Source of the DNA: Pseudomonadota bacterium
GTDB lineage: Bacteria > Pseudomonadota > Alphaproteobacteria > Acetobacterales > Acetobacteraceae
Reading direction: 5' to 3'
Length of the DNA: 54,939 nt
Assembly (NCBI GenBank): GCA_018240405.1
Contig: JAFEFW010000618.1
Span: forward strand, 1-54,939
Part shown: piece by piece, positions 31,422 through 42,065 of the stretch
Numbering within the stretch: the stretch's first letter is position 1
How the letters are laid out: the number at the start of each line of letters is the position of its first letter
Position numbers and translations under genes: made by a program
The notes under the pieces: generated by a model
Database searches by the model: none
Told to the model about the DNA's origin: nothing
What the model saw: the letters and a program-made list of their open reading frames with translations, nothing else

Positions 31422-33020
31422 CTAGATAAACGCCGATGTCCGGAGGATATGGACCAGCAGGCCGCCATAAATGCAGACCAGCACGGCGACGGCGGCGCCG
31501 AAGCGGGCAACCGCCATCAGCCGGTAGCGCAGCGGCGCAAGGCCGAGGACGGAAATGCCGCCCAACACGGGCAGGCCAAGGCCACGCAAGTCGTCCACGG
31601 TGGAGAACGAGGTGTCGAACTGACTGAACAGGATGGTGACGCCGAAGCCGGCCGCCAGACCGGCGACGAGGACACCGGTCACCAGCAGCATGCGGTTTGG
31701 CGCCACTGGCAGTCGTGGCACTTCCGGCGGGTCGATGATCTGCAGCTTCACCTTGTCGGCCTGCGTATCCGCGGCCTGGGCAATGTTCGCGGCCTGCAGG
31801 CGGCTCAGCAGTTCCTCGTAGTTCCGGCGCAGCACCGAGTAGTCGCGGTCCATGTTCTCGTATTCCGCGATCAGGCCCGGCTGCTCGCGCTGGATTTTTT
31901 CCAGCTTGTCCCGTACGCGCACCGCCTCATCGCGCTGCCGCTGGAGCGACGTCACCTGCGTCTCGGCGTCAATCAGCTTGACCTTGAGCTGGTCATAGAC
32001 CTGGTTGGGTACCTGCCGCTTGCCGTTTGGCAGCGTCCGTCCTACGGGCTCACCCGGTTTGGCCGCCGGCTTGCCGGCACCCTGGCCGCCACCGCCTAGC
32101 ATGCGGTCCTTCCTCAGGGCCTCGATCATGCGGCGTTGAGCGATGACGTCGGGATGGTTTTCGGTCGCCTTCAGCAGCAGCATGGCAAGCCCTTCCTCGG
32201 CCTCCTGCAGCCGCGTCTTCGGCAGCGGCGCGGTGCTGCCGCCGCCGCCGCCGAACTGCGCGTAGTTGTCGCCGCTATCGACGGCGATCAGCGACGGCGT
32301 GTTCTCCAGCTCCTGCTTCAGCGCGTCGCGGGCGATAATGGCGTCCTGCAGGCGGCCGTCCAATTGCGCCACCTGCGAGCGCGCCCCCTCCAGCGCCGGC
32401 ACGTTCGGATTTCCGTCAGCCGGCAGGATGTCCATGTAGCGGCTGCGGAACTCGGCGCGCCGCTTTTCTGCCGCGCGCAGCTGCTGTTCGTAGGACTGCA
32501 CCTGCCGCTCAAGGAAGCGCTTGGCGTTCTCCATATCCGTGCGGGAGCCGCCGGTGGCGCTTTCGACGAAGATGGTCAGCAGTGTCTGGACGACATCATG
32601 CGCCAGCTTCGGGCTCTTGTCGCGGAACGAGATGGAGAACAGGTTCTTGGTCTGCGGCGTCACCTTGATCTCGGACGCCAGGCGCCCGATCAGCCGCTCC
32701 CGGTCCGATGGGGTATTAAGTGTCAGATCGAGGTCGGTCTTGGAGATCAGCTTCTCCATGTTTGGGCGACTCAATAACGTCCGCTGCAGAATCTCAAGCT
32801 GAGAGGTTGCAGCAGAATCGGCCGCGATGCCGCGCAGCAGGGGAGTCAGCACAGCGTCCGCGTCGACGAACAGGCGGGCCGAAGATTCATATTGGTTCGG
32901 GATCAGGTAGACACCGACCCAGCCGACGCCGCAGACCAGCCACGCCACCATGACGCCCAGCCAGCGACGGCGCCAGGCTGCCCGGAGATACTGCGAAAGA
33001 AGTACGCGAACCGAATCCAT
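31422..33020 (-). CDS. XrtA system polysaccharide chain-length determinant (Wzz/PCP family, TIGR03007-type)
   Basis: A 532-residue inner-membrane protein. TM1 (about 18-40) and TM2 (about 425-445) flank a large periplasmic coiled-coil domain (150-400, for example QVTSLQRQRDEAVRVRDKLEKI); a third hydrophobic helix lies near the C-terminus (VAVLVCIYGGLLVHIL). An unusual Gly-rich stretch (GGGGQGAGKPAAKPGEP) interrupts the coiled coil near 305-325. It sets polymer length with the BY-kinase and feeds the export lipoprotein. It starts 13 bases after the stop of the export gene. Confidence 0.91.
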   Translation of the reverse strand: MDSVRVLLSQYLRAAWRRRWLGVMVAWLVCGVGWVGVYLIPNQYESSARLFVDADAVLTPLLRGIAADSAATSQLEILQRTLLSRPNMEKLISKTDLDLTLNTPSDRERLIGRLASEIKVTPQTKNLFSISFRDKSPKLAHDVVQTLLTIFVESATGGSRTDMENAKRFLERQVQSYEQQLRAAEKRRAEFRSRYMDILPADGNPNVPALEGARSQVAQLDGRLQDAIIARDALKQELENTPSLIAVDSGDNYAQFGGGGGSTAPLPKTRLQEAEEGLAMLLLKATENHPDVIAQRRMIEALRKDRMLGGGGQGAGKPAAKPGEPVGRTLPNGKRQVPNQVYDQLKVKLIDAETQVTSLQRQRDEAVRVRDKLEKIQREQPGLIAEYENMDRDYSVLRRNYEELLSRLQAANIAQAADTQADKVKLQIIDPPEVPRLPVAPNRMLLVTGVLVAGLAAGFGVTILFSQFDTSFSTVDDLRGLGLPVLGGISVLGLAPLRYRLMAVARFGAAVAVLVCIYGGLLVHILRTSAFI

Positions 33021-33033
33021 CGACGAACCCGCC

Positions 33034-33690
33034 TCAGAACCACGACTGCGGAATGATCAGGGTATCGCCCGGAGCCATTTCAATGTTCTGGTTAATGTCT
33101 CCATATTTCACCAGATCATTCAGCCGCACGCGGATGGTATCCTGCTTGCCATCGGCCCCCATACGCACGATCACCGCCCTGTTGCCAGCCGCAAATTTCG
33201 TCAGTCCCTTCGTGGCGATCATGACGTCGAGCAGGGTCATGTGGTCGCGGTAAGGGATAGCCACCGGATCTGTGGCTTCACCGATGACTTTGACCTGGCG
33301 GTCGGACGGACCGACGAAGCCGCGCACGATGACCGTAACATTAGGATCCTGGATGTACTTGCTGAGCCGCTGCTCGATCTCCCGCGCCAATTGTGTCGGG
33401 GTCTTGCCGGCCGCCTGGATGTCCTCGATCAGCGGCGTCGAGATTCGGCCGTCCGGGCGCACCGCCACGCCGGCCTCGCTGAGATCGGGATTGCGATAGA
33501 CAAAGACACTGAGGGAGTCGCCAGAGCCGATCACGTAGTCGTCCGGCGCCTTGCTCGCGGCGACTTCCACTTTTGGCGGTGGAGCCGTGCCGCCAAACGG
33601 CTGATCGCATGCGGCGAGTGGAAGAATCGACGCCGCAACGGCGATCCGCACCGCCAGGCTGGCCACATACTTACGCCTGCAAGTAACCAT
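33034..33690 (-). CDS. XrtA-associated polysaccharide export lipoprotein (Wza-like, TIGR03027-type)
   Basis: A 218-residue lipoprotein with a lipobox LPLAAC at about 23-28, a Poly_export domain (DDYVIGSGDSLSVFVYRNPDLS near 51-72) and SLBB-like repeats (VIGEATDPVAIPYRDHMTLL). It carries the polymer across the periplasm to the outer membrane together with the chain-length protein. I choose ATG 33690 because it opens a proper lipoprotein signal (basic MVTCRRKY then the hydrophobic core); the frame extends 32 codons upstream without a signal. It is the first gene of the long leftward operon. Confidence 0.88.
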   Translation of the reverse strand: MVTCRRKYVASLAVRIAVAASILPLAACDQPFGGTAPPPKVEVAASKAPDDYVIGSGDSLSVFVYRNPDLSEAGVAVRPDGRISTPLIEDIQAAGKTPTQLAREIEQRLSKYIQDPNVTVIVRGFVGPSDRQVKVIGEATDPVAIPYRDHMTLLDVMIATKGLTKFAAGNRAVIVRMGADGKQDTIRVRLNDLVKYGDINQNIEMAPGDTLIIPQSWF

Positions 33691-34294
33691 AATGCTCAAG
33701 CCAACCTCGAGAACAGAGTGACGCCTCTGCGGCCGCTGGGCCACGGGTCGCGGCCGCGAGGACCGAACCATTGCATGCGCGGACAAGATCGTGCCTTGTC
33801 CCCAATTGTTCAGGCGCCCCGTCCGACTAGGCTGGACGCCTTCGCAATGACCCGACCGGCCATAACCCTCCAGAGACCTGATGTTTTGATGTTGCAGTGG
33901 CCTATAACACTCTGATCATACCAGTTCAACGAAGACATCAATGCTGGATGCGCAATCTCAGCCTTGGTAGCAGGATACAACTTGGAGTTTAGGTTTCGCA
34001 ACGACATTCTCGGTAAGAGAGATAACTTTGCGCCATCACACAAAATATGACGAAAGGTGTCGGAATTTTCGCCGTCTCAAATCTTGTGAATCCGCTCTTT
34101 TCTGACGGCACTCTGCAAAATGATTGACTTACAAAGCTATTTCGTGCTGTGAAAGGTTTCAGCGCCATTCAGTTGGATGCAAGAGTTCTCTCAGCGGCAT
34201 ATCGAGACGGACGCCTCGACCTCGCCTGGCGGGCGACGGTCAGCGCTTGTCGAAACGGCGGCACCGTCCGCGTTTGAAGGAGGAAGGCCTTCTA
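33691..34294. other. Divergent promoter region of the exopolysaccharide locus
   Basis: These 604 bases separate the leftward export operon from the rightward sugar-transferase/Prs set. The part from about 33880 to 34170 is clearly AT-richer than the rest of the window, as a promoter region would be. A TTGACT box at 34124-34129 with TGTGAA 18 bases on is a weak sigma-70 candidate for the rightward genes. I found no convincing -24/-12 element, although the locus encodes a sigma-54 activator. Open frames here lack ribosome-binding sites. Confidence 0.5.
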
Positions 34295-35617
34295 ATGGGG
34301 CGGGCAATTTTGCAGTACGTTCCGCGCGCCGTGACCGCTCTGATGCTGACGGAATGCCTGCTGTCCTTCATCGTCGTATACGCGTTGCAAGATGTTCCCA
34401 ACGGCGCGGGGCCCGTTTCAGGCAGCCTGAACAACGCACTGGCCGCGTGCCTCGGCTTCGCCATCGGCGGCGTCACCCTGATCGCCAGCGGCCAGACCGG
34501 CGACAATTTCCTGGCGCGTCGTCATCTTCTTTATACGGCCTTGGTCGCTGGCATCGTTGCTCTACCGCTGATGGCCGCCGTTGAAACCATTTTTGGAGGC
34601 CCCTTTCCCGACCTCTGGTCGATGTTATTGCTGTGGTCCGTGTGGCTCGCTGCCATTGTCAGCTTCCGCACGGCCGTGAGCCTGATGGCCGACCGAGCCC
34701 GCCCTTCCCGCCGCGTGTTGATCATCGGTGACCCGAAACGGATCGAGGCGGTCGGCGCGCGTCTGCTGCGCGCTCGCAACGGCATGTTCGAACCGCTGAC
34801 TGGCGACCCGCTACGGCTGTCCTCCGAACTGCTGCGCCAGCAGGGCATCAGTGCCGTCGTGGTCAGTGGTGCCACGCCACCCTCGGCGATGCCAGCGCTG
34901 CTGGACTGCAAGCTCCGCGGCATCCCGGTGTTCAACGAGCTTCTGTTTCAGGAACGCCATCTGGGGCGGGTCGACCTCGATACGCTGACCGCAGGTGACA
35001 TCGTCTTCGCCGACGGCTTCACCGACGGGTGGATATCGCGAGCGCTCAAGCGAAGCTGCGACATTGCCATCGCCCTCACGCTGCTGTTCGTCACCCTGCC
35101 GCTGATGGCGTTGACCGCCATCGCCATCAAGGCCGACAGCGCCGGACCGGTGCTCTACCGTCAGCAACGCGTCGGCTATCTCGGGCGAATCTTCACGCTC
35201 TATAAGTTTCGCAGCATGACGACGGACGCCGAGGCGGGCGGTCCGATCTGGGCTCAGCACGCCGATCCGCGCGTCACCCGTGTCGGGTCGTTCATCCGCG
35301 CGACGCGGATCGACGAACTGCCACAGCTGGCAAACGTCATTATGGGCGAAATGAGCCTGGTTGGCCCGCGGCCGGAGCGCCCGCATTTCGTCCGCCAACT
35401 GGCCGATGCGATTCCGTTCTACCATGAGCGGAGTTACGTGAAACCCGGCCTGACCGGTTGGGCGCAGGTCAACTACCCCTACGGCGCCTCGGTCGAGGAC
35501 GCTCGCGAGAAACTCGCCTACGATCTGTTCTACGTCAAACATCGTGGCATGCTGCTCGACCTGTTCATCCTGATGGCAACCGTGCGCGTTGTGCTGTTCC
35601 GTGAGGGTGCGCGCTGA
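34295..35617 (+). CDS. XrtA-associated sugar transferase (initiating glycosyltransferase, TIGR03013-type)
   Basis: A 440-residue polyprenyl-phosphate sugar-1-phosphate transferase, the enzyme that starts the repeat unit on the lipid carrier. Four N-terminal membrane helices (first about 8-30) precede a nucleotide-binding-like region, a fifth helix near 250-275 ([18 protein letters not shown]) and the catalytic bacterial sugar transferase domain with [22 protein letters not shown] near 284-305, [20 protein letters not shown] and the RPERPHFV motif. GAAGGAGGAAGG directly before ATG 34295 makes the start firm. It faces the export operon across the divergent promoter region. Confidence 0.93.
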   Translation: MGRAILQYVPRAVTALMLTECLLSFIVVYALQDVPNGAGPVSGSLNNALAACLGFAIGGVTLIASGQTGDNFLARRHLLYTALVAGIVALPLMAAVETIFGGPFPDLWSMLLLWSVWLAAIVSFRTAVSLMADRARPSRRVLIIGDPKRIEAVGARLLRARNGMFEPLTGDPLRLSSELLRQQGISAVVVSGATPPSAMPALLDCKLRGIPVFNELLFQERHLGRVDLDTLTAGDIVFADGFTDGWISRALKRSCDIAIALTLLFVTLPLMALTAIAIKADSAGPVLYRQQRVGYLGRIFTLYKFRSMTTDAEAGGPIWAQHADPRVTRVGSFIRATRIDELPQLANVIMGEMSLVGPRPERPHFVRQLADAIPFYHERSYVKPGLTGWAQVNYPYGASVEDAREKLAYDLFYVKHRGMLLDLFILMATVRVVLFREGAR

Positions 35618-35782
35618 CGGGCCGGCCGATGCTGCCGCGCCCGCCCCGCCCTGTAATGCCGCTGCGCAGATTGTAGCCGCTGACCCACCTGACGCCTTGA
35701 CCGTTAGAATTCCGCAAAAGCCACGGCCGTGTTCTGATTTCACTGGACGTTTGCCGTCGGACGGTGCGATGCCGCAGCGCAA

Positions 35783-37834
35783 ATGACGTTGGTTTTTCCC
35801 GCCATAGTCGTGCTGCACAGCGCCTGCGCGCTGGTTTACGCGGTACTGGCCGTCCTAATACTGACGCGGCGTCCACTCAGCCGGACCGGCGCCTGGATGG
35901 CTTTGGCCTGCCTCGTCACCGCAGCCTGGGCCATGAGCCTGGCCTTCGCATGGGAAACCGCATTCCTGCGGCTGGCCGCCTGGATGGAGGTGGCTCGTTC
36001 GGCCGCCTGGTACGGTTTCATCCTGCATTTGTACCGGCGGACGGTGCCGAAAGGCGACCAGTTGACCAAGGCCTTCACGACGATGGGCCTCCTTGCGGTC
36101 ATCGTCGTCTGCGGGACGCCACTCCTCGACCTGGTGTCGGGTAATCCGGGCGACAGCCTGCGCTCGCTGAGCACCGCAATCCACCTAGGCCTGGCGGTCT
36201 GCAATATCCTGCTGCTGGAGAACCTCTACTTCAACACACCGCCGGACTCACGCTGGCATATCAACCTACTCTGCCTGGCGTTGGGCGGCCTCTCCGCCTA
36301 CGACCTGCTACTGTACGCAGACGCCGTACTGTTCCGGCAGCTATCATTCGACCTGCTGGAAGCGCGGGCGCCGATCACCATCATGGCGGCACCGCTGCTG
36401 GCGCTCGCCGCCGTGCGCAACCGCAAGTGGGAGATCGACATCCATGTCTCCCGCGATGTCGTCTTCCACAGCTTCACCCTGATCGCCAGCGGCATCTTCC
36501 TCGTTGCGGTCGCGGTCATCGGCGAGGTTTTCCGCCGCGGCGGCAACGAATGGGGCCGCGTCGTCCAGACCACGCTGATCTTCGGCGCCGTCTTGACGGT
36601 TGGCGTGCTGGTCACCTCCGGCACTGCACGCTCCCGTATGCGCGCGCTGGTGCTCGATAATTTCTACAGCCACCGCTACGACTACCGTAAGGAATGGGTG
36701 CGTTGCATCGACGCACTGACAGCCCCGGAGGCCTTTGTCGCACTGCCCAGGCGCGCCATCCGGGCAGCGGCCGAAGTCGTAGACAGTCCGGCCGGGGCGC
36801 TGTTTGTACGGGCGCCGCAGAATGTCGCCTTTGAATGGGCGGGGAGCTGGAACATGCCGGCAGTGACGGCACCAGTGCCACCCGGCCATCCTCTGGTGCA
36901 GCAGTTCCGCGACGGGGACTGGATCGTGCGTCTGGATACGCCGGAAGCGCGGGATTTTGCCGTTGCCGAGGTGCCCCGATCCTGGCTGGCCGTGCCGCTC
37001 AACCATTTCGGCACGCTGATCGGATTCATTATTCTGGCGCGCTCGCGTGCCCACTTCAAACTGGACCGGGAGGCGTTCGACCTGCTACGAGTAGTGGGTC
37101 GAGAAATCGCCAGCCGGGTGGCAGAGCAACGCGCCACGCAGGTGCTGACCCAGACCCAGCAGCTTCGGGATTACAGCCAGCGGTTCGCGTTCGTCATTCA
37201 CGACATCAAGAATGTTTCCGGCCAGCTCTCAATGCTTCTCACCAATGCTGAACTCCACGCCGACAACCCGGAATTTCAACGGGATATGCTCGCGACCGTG
37301 CGCGCCTCGGTGGGCAAGATCTCACGCCTGCTGACCCGGCTGCAGGTCGAGCAGCAGGAGCGTGAACATGCCCTTATCACGCCCGGCACACGGTTGCGGG
37401 AGCTGATTGATCTGAGGCGGGACATATCGCCAGCACGGATCGTTCTGGTGGATGACAGTAGTGGAACCGGCGCCGCGATCGACCCGGATTCATTCGATGC
37501 CATCACCAACCATCTGCTTGACAATGCAATAGAGGCGGCACGCCCTGGCACTGGAGTTCGGATCAGCCTGCGTCGCGAGGGCCTTAGCCTGATCGTCGAC
37601 ATCAGCGATGAAGGGCCAGGCATGACGCCTGAGTTTGTCCGCGACTCGCTGTTCCGGCCATTTCGTACCACCAAGGGCGGCCACGGCATCGGCGCCTATC
37701 AGTCACGGGAACTCCTACGCAATGCCGGAGGTGACCTGCAGGTCATCAGCCGTCCAGGTTCCGGAACGACCATGCGGGTCATAATTCCGTCCGTGCAACC
37801 CGGCATCGCCCAGCCAGCCTCGGCCGACGCATGA
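35783..37834 (+). CDS. prsK: XrtA/PEP-CTERM system histidine kinase PrsK
   Basis: A 683-residue membrane sensor kinase. About seven helices fill the first 290 residues, then a GAF domain (about 310-450), a HisKA-like helix with His473 (FVIHDIKNVSGQLSML) and a C-terminal ATPase domain (NHLLDNAIEAA, DEGPGM, GHGIGAYQSRELL). This architecture is that of TIGR02916, found only with XrtA systems. Its stop overlaps the start of prsR by 4 bases (ATGA), so the two are coupled. Together they are expected to control PEP-CTERM and exopolysaccharide genes through sigma-54. The signal is unknown. Confidence 0.93.
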   Translation: MTLVFPAIVVLHSACALVYAVLAVLILTRRPLSRTGAWMALACLVTAAWAMSLAFAWETAFLRLAAWMEVARSAAWYGFILHLYRRTVPKGDQLTKAFTTMGLLAVIVVCGTPLLDLVSGNPGDSLRSLSTAIHLGLAVCNILLLENLYFNTPPDSRWHINLLCLALGGLSAYDLLLYADAVLFRQLSFDLLEARAPITIMAAPLLALAAVRNRKWEIDIHVSRDVVFHSFTLIASGIFLVAVAVIGEVFRRGGNEWGRVVQTTLIFGAVLTVGVLVTSGTARSRMRALVLDNFYSHRYDYRKEWVRCIDALTAPEAFVALPRRAIRAAAEVVDSPAGALFVRAPQNVAFEWAGSWNMPAVTAPVPPGHPLVQQFRDGDWIVRLDTPEARDFAVAEVPRSWLAVPLNHFGTLIGFIILARSRAHFKLDREAFDLLRVVGREIASRVAEQRATQVLTQTQQLRDYSQRFAFVIHDIKNVSGQLSMLLTNAELHADNPEFQRDMLATVRASVGKISRLLTRLQVEQQEREHALITPGTRLRELIDLRRDISPARIVLVDDSSGTGAAIDPDSFDAITNHLLDNAIEAARPGTGVRISLRREGLSLIVDISDEGPGMTPEFVRDSLFRPFRTTKGGHGIGAYQSRELLRNAGGDLQVISRPGSGTTMRVIIPSVQPGIAQPASADA

Positions 37835-39246
37835 GCGGATCACGCACCAGCAAACCGAAGCTGCTCATTGTTGAGGACGATGAAGGTCTTTGCTCGCAAT
37901 ACCGCTGGGCATTCCCAGCGCATGACGTGGTCATCGCCCACGCTCGGCCACAGGCGCTGACCCTGCTGAAACGCGACTCGCCACCGGTGGTGATCATGGA
38001 CCTTGGCCTGCCACCCGACCCCGACGGCGTCAGCGAGGGTTTTGCCACCCTTGAGGACATCCTGCGCGTCGCGCCCCGCACCAAGGCGATCGTCGTCACC
38101 GGTAATGGCGAGCGCCGCAATGCGCTGAAGGCGGTGGCGATGGGCGCGTACGATTTCTGCGAGAAACCGATCGAGCTCGATACGCTGCGCACCATCGTCG
38201 AGCGCAGCCTGCACCTGTACCGCCTTGAGGATGAGAACCGCCGCCTGAGCGCTGCCCCGGCCACATCGCCGATCAGCAACATCATCACGGCCCATCCGAC
38301 GATGCTGAAGGTCTGCCGCGACATTGAGAAGGTTGCGAGCGCCAACGTTCCGGTCCTGCTGCTAGGCGAAAGCGGCACCGGCAAGGAGGCGCTGGCCAGG
38401 GCGGTGCACGACCTGGGCCCGCGCGCCAAGCAGCCGTTCGTCGCTATCAACTGCGGCGCGATTCCGGAAAACCTGCTGGAAAGTGAGCTGTTCGGGCATG
38501 AGCGCGGCGCTTTCACCGGCGCGGTCAAGCAGACCATCGGCAAGATCGAGAGTGCCAACAAGGGCACGCTGTTCCTCGATGAGATCGGCGACCTGCCTTA
38601 CCCGCTGCAGGTCAAGCTGCTGCGTTTTCTGCAGGACCAGATCGTCGAACGTGTCGGCGGGCGGCAGAAGATCCAGGTGGACGTGCGGATTGTCTCCGCG
38701 ACCAATGCCAATCTGGACGAGAAGATCGAGCAAGGTATTTTCCGCGGCGACCTGTTCTACCGCATGAACGCGTTGACCGTGCGCATCCCGCCGCTGCGGG
38801 AGCGCGGCAGCGACGTCAGCTTGCTGGCAACCTTCTTCCTGAACCGTTTCAACCAGGAATTCGGGCGCGGCATCCGCGGCTTCACGGAGCGGGCAACCGC
38901 GGCGATGAATAACCACGACTGGCCCGGCAATGTCCGTGAGCTGGAAAACCGGGTGAAGCGCGCGGTGGTAATGGCCGATGACCGCCTGATTGATGCGGCG
39001 GACCTTGAGCTTCAGGTCGATGACCAGGCGCTGCCGGACCTCGACCTGCGCACGGCTCGCCTGCGAGCGGAGCGTGAAGTGATCCAGAACGCGCTGGCGC
39101 GCAGCAACAATACGCTGGCGGTCGCGGCACGACTATTGGGCGTCAGCCGGCCCACATTGTACGGGCTGATGGAAGCGCACGGCTTGCTCAGCGAGGCCAC
39201 TGGCGTCGCTGAACCGGGCACGGTATCGGACGATTCAACGCTGTAA
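37831..39246 (+). CDS. prsR: PEP-CTERM-box response regulator PrsR (sigma-54 activator)
   Basis: A 471-residue NtrC-type activator. The receiver has EDDEGL and phospho-acceptor Asp57 (IMDLGLPP); the AAA+ domain has Walker A GESGTGKE from Gly179, the sigma-54 loop GAFTGA from Gly226, Walker B GTLFLDEIGDL, and the Fis-type helix-turn-helix at the C-terminus (AARLLGVSRPTLYGLM). The partner kinase is PrsK, which it overlaps by 4 bases. In this system PrsR binds upstream of -24/-12 promoters of PEP-CTERM genes. None of those promoters was found with confidence in this window. Confidence 0.94.
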   Translation: MSGSRTSKPKLLIVEDDEGLCSQYRWAFPAHDVVIAHARPQALTLLKRDSPPVVIMDLGLPPDPDGVSEGFATLEDILRVAPRTKAIVVTGNGERRNALKAVAMGAYDFCEKPIELDTLRTIVERSLHLYRLEDENRRLSAAPATSPISNIITAHPTMLKVCRDIEKVASANVPVLLLGESGTGKEALARAVHDLGPRAKQPFVAINCGAIPENLLESELFGHERGAFTGAVKQTIGKIESANKGTLFLDEIGDLPYPLQVKLLRFLQDQIVERVGGRQKIQVDVRIVSATNANLDEKIEQGIFRGDLFYRMNALTVRIPPLRERGSDVSLLATFFLNRFNQEFGRGIRGFTERATAAMNNHDWPGNVRELENRVKRAVVMADDRLIDAADLELQVDDQALPDLDLRTARLRAEREVIQNALARSNNTLAVAARLLGVSRPTLYGLMEAHGLLSEATGVAEPGTVSDDSTL

Positions 39247-39267
39247 GAACCAGCACAGGTGAAACAA

Positions 39268-42033
39268 ATGCGATACAGGTCTCTGGGGTGGATCGTCATG
39301 AGCGCCTGGATCGGCGCCTGGCCGATTGCGGCGCACGCCGACTACCTCTCCACCGCACGCGACTCGATGAAAAAGGGCGACCTGAAGGCAGCGCAGATCG
39401 ATTTGCGCAATGCCATCCGCACCGATCCGCAGAATGCGGAGGCGCATTTCTGGCTCGCGCGAGTCTCGCTTGAACTCGGCGATCCGGTTGCGGCGGAACG
39501 CGAGGCAATGGCCGCTCGCGACCGCGGCTTTGATCCGCACCAGACGGTGCCGTTGCTGGCACAGGCCCTGCTCGCGCAGGGCAAGTTCCAGCAACTGCTC
39601 GATACGCTGAAGCCGGATGGCAAGGACTCGCAGCTTGACGCCGCGATTCTGGTATCGCGCGGTTACGCGCTGATCGGGCTGCGCCGCAATGATGACGCGC
39701 AGCGCGCCTTCACCGAGGCGGAGCAGGCCGCGCCGAATGCCGTCGAACCGCTGCTGGCCGATGCCCGCCTGGCCGCCTCGAAGGGCGATGTCGCGGGCGC
39801 CTTGTCGAAGGTCGATCGGGCGATCGCGGCACAGCCAAAGTCGGTCGAAGCGATCCTGGCAAAGGGTCAGTTGTTGCGCCAGAAGGGCGACGTTGCCGCA
39901 GCGCTGACGCTGCTGGATACACTGATCAAGGATCAGCCCAGCGTCATGCAGGCGCGTCTCGACCGAGCGGTACTGGAAATCGCGACCGGCAAGACAGCGG
40001 CGGCACAGAGCGACATCGACACCGTGCTGAAGGCCACACCCGGCAACGTGCAGGGTCTCTTCCTGCTCGCAGTGCTGCAGGCGCAGGCCAAGAATTACAA
40101 GGCCGCCGACGCCACGCTCGACAGGATCGGCGCCTTCCTCGGCCGAATCCAGCGGGCTTATTATCTGCAGGCCGTGGTGAAGGAGCAGCTTGGCCAAACC
40201 GCGCAGGCAGAGGAAGCGGCACAGAAATATCTTGGCCGCTCGCCTAACGATCTTGCCGCATACAAGGTCCTTGCTCGCATCCAGTTTGCGAAGCGCCGGC
40301 CGGACCAGGTGATCGATACACTGTCCAAGGTCGCCGAGTCCGGCAAGGCTGACGCCGAAGCGTATGACCTTCTCGGCCGGGCGTACGCCGCCGCCGGACG
40401 TGGTCCCGAAGCGGTTGCCATGTTCCAGAAGGCGCAGGCACTGGCCCCGAACGATATCGGGCTGCAGACGCGCCTCGCCTCCGTCCGGATCGGCATGGGT
40501 GATCCGGATGCCGCGGTCGGCGACCTTGAACACACGCTGGCGCTTGCGCCGAAGCTGCCGGCGGTTAGCGAGGCACTGTTCTTCGCCGCGCTCGCGACGG
40601 GGGATATGTCAAAGGCAAAGGACGCGCTTGACAAGATCCGCAAGGCCGACGGACAGGCGGATGTCGTAGGGAACCTCGAAGGCCTGTACAAAATGGCGCA
40701 GATCGACCTGATCGGCGCCCGGGCGAGCTTCAATGACGTCGTGCAGAAATATCCCGACTTCGTCCCTGCAAAGATCAACCTTGCCCGCGTAACCCTGATG
40801 CTGGGCGACAGGCCGGCCGCCGAGAAGATTTTGGCAGGCGTGCTGGACAAGCAGCCCACGCTGGAGCCGGCGCTCAGCATGCTGGTGCAGATCTACCGCC
40901 AGAACAACAAGGCGCCGGAGGCGCTCGCGCTGCTGCAGAAGGCACATGACGCGGAACCGGCGAATGTCCGCGTCACGCTGAACCTCGTCGACGCCTATTT
41001 GCGGGCCAATGAGGCGCAAAAGGCGATGGAAGTACTGACGGCCGAGAAGCCGCCAACCTCGGAATCGATTGAAATCCGCAGCGCGAAGGCCGCCACCCAT
41101 CTGGCATTGGGCGAGAAGAAGGCGGCCCGGGACATTTATGAGCAGATTCTGAAGCAGGACCCGAACATCGTTGGTGCGCGGCGCCAGCTTGTCTCGATCA
41201 TGATGGAAGCGGGCGACTTCGACAGTGCGCGAAACGTCATCACCGCGGGCATCGCCGCCAGCCCGCGCAACTATCAGCTCTACCAGGATCTGGTGATGAT
41301 CGACCTGAAAGCGTCGGGCGTCGAAACGGCGCTGGCGACGGCCGATCGCCTGTCGGCGCAGGACAGACAGTATAAGGAGCTGCAGGCCCTGAAAGGGGAC
41401 GTCTTTATGGCGGCCAACCGGGCAGTGGACGCCATCACGGCCTATCAGGATGCGAACCGGCAGCAGCCCACCGCGGACCTGACGTCGCGCACGGCGATGG
41501 CCATGCTGCGCGCCGGCCGCGTTCAGGACGCCAACAAGTTCCTGCAGGAGTGGGCCAAGACACACCCTGATGACCTGCAGACCAAGCAGCAATTATCGGA
41601 AATCGCCATCGCCACCGACAAGCTGCCGGATGCAGCGAGCTATCTCGAGGAGATCCTCAAGGCCAGACCACACGAGCCGATCGCGCTGAACAACCTGGCC
41701 TGGGTGAACCAGCAGCTTGGGAATAACCAAAAGGCGCATGCCCTGGCACAGCAGGCCTATATCCTGTCGCCGACGCCACAGACGGCCGACACGCTGGGCT
41801 GGATCCTGACCACCTCGGGCAAGCCCGACGAAGGCCTGGCCCTGCTGCGCCAGGCCAGCGCAGAGAATCGCAACGACCCACGCATCACCTATCACTACGC
41901 CGTGGCACTGAAGGATACCGGCAACAAGGCCGAGGCCAAGAAGCAGCTCGAGGTTGTCGTGGCCGCGAAAGGCGACTTCAAGGAGAAGACGGAAGCGCAG
42001 AAGCTGCTCGACGATATGGCGAAGGGCTCCTGA
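39268..42033 (+). CDS. prsT: PEP-CTERM system TPR-repeat protein PrsT
   Basis: A 921-residue exported TPR protein. A signal peptide (MRYRSLGWIVMSAWIGAWPI, cleaved near AHA-DY) is followed by about twenty TPR-like helical pairs along the whole length, with alanine-rich A helices and regular 34-residue spacing. Repeat-typical pieces include DLRNAIRTDPQNAEAHFWLA, LAKVAESGKADAEAYDLLG-like and ALNNLAWVNQQLGNNQKA. PrsT is probably a scaffold in the periplasm or at the outer membrane for polymer or PEP-CTERM handling. AGGTG 7 bases upstream favours ATG 39268; GTG 39259 is 3 codons earlier. It lies 21 bases after prsR. Confidence 0.92.
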   Translation: MRYRSLGWIVMSAWIGAWPIAAHADYLSTARDSMKKGDLKAAQIDLRNAIRTDPQNAEAHFWLARVSLELGDPVAAEREAMAARDRGFDPHQTVPLLAQALLAQGKFQQLLDTLKPDGKDSQLDAAILVSRGYALIGLRRNDDAQRAFTEAEQAAPNAVEPLLADARLAASKGDVAGALSKVDRAIAAQPKSVEAILAKGQLLRQKGDVAAALTLLDTLIKDQPSVMQARLDRAVLEIATGKTAAAQSDIDTVLKATPGNVQGLFLLAVLQAQAKNYKAADATLDRIGAFLGRIQRAYYLQAVVKEQLGQTAQAEEAAQKYLGRSPNDLAAYKVLARIQFAKRRPDQVIDTLSKVAESGKADAEAYDLLGRAYAAAGRGPEAVAMFQKAQALAPNDIGLQTRLASVRIGMGDPDAAVGDLEHTLALAPKLPAVSEALFFAALATGDMSKAKDALDKIRKADGQADVVGNLEGLYKMAQIDLIGARASFNDVVQKYPDFVPAKINLARVTLMLGDRPAAEKILAGVLDKQPTLEPALSMLVQIYRQNNKAPEALALLQKAHDAEPANVRVTLNLVDAYLRANEAQKAMEVLTAEKPPTSESIEIRSAKAATHLALGEKKAARDIYEQILKQDPNIVGARRQLVSIMMEAGDFDSARNVITAGIAASPRNYQLYQDLVMIDLKASGVETALATADRLSAQDRQYKELQALKGDVFMAANRAVDAITAYQDANRQQPTADLTSRTAMAMLRAGRVQDANKFLQEWAKTHPDDLQTKQQLSEIAIATDKLPDAASYLEEILKARPHEPIALNNLAWVNQQLGNNQKAHALAQQAYILSPTPQTADTLGWILTTSGKPDEGLALLRQASAENRNDPRITYHYAVALKDTGNKAEAKKQLEVVVAAKGDFKEKTEAQKLLDDMAKGS

Positions 42034-42065
42034 CCGCAGCACTGCCGGCAACGCTGGAGGCGGGC

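Noticed and set aside
33691-34294. Sigma-54 (-24/-12) promoter in the divergent exopolysaccharide promoter region
   Set aside because: GG-N10-GC pairs found on either strand lacked the flanking TGGCAC and TTGC bases.
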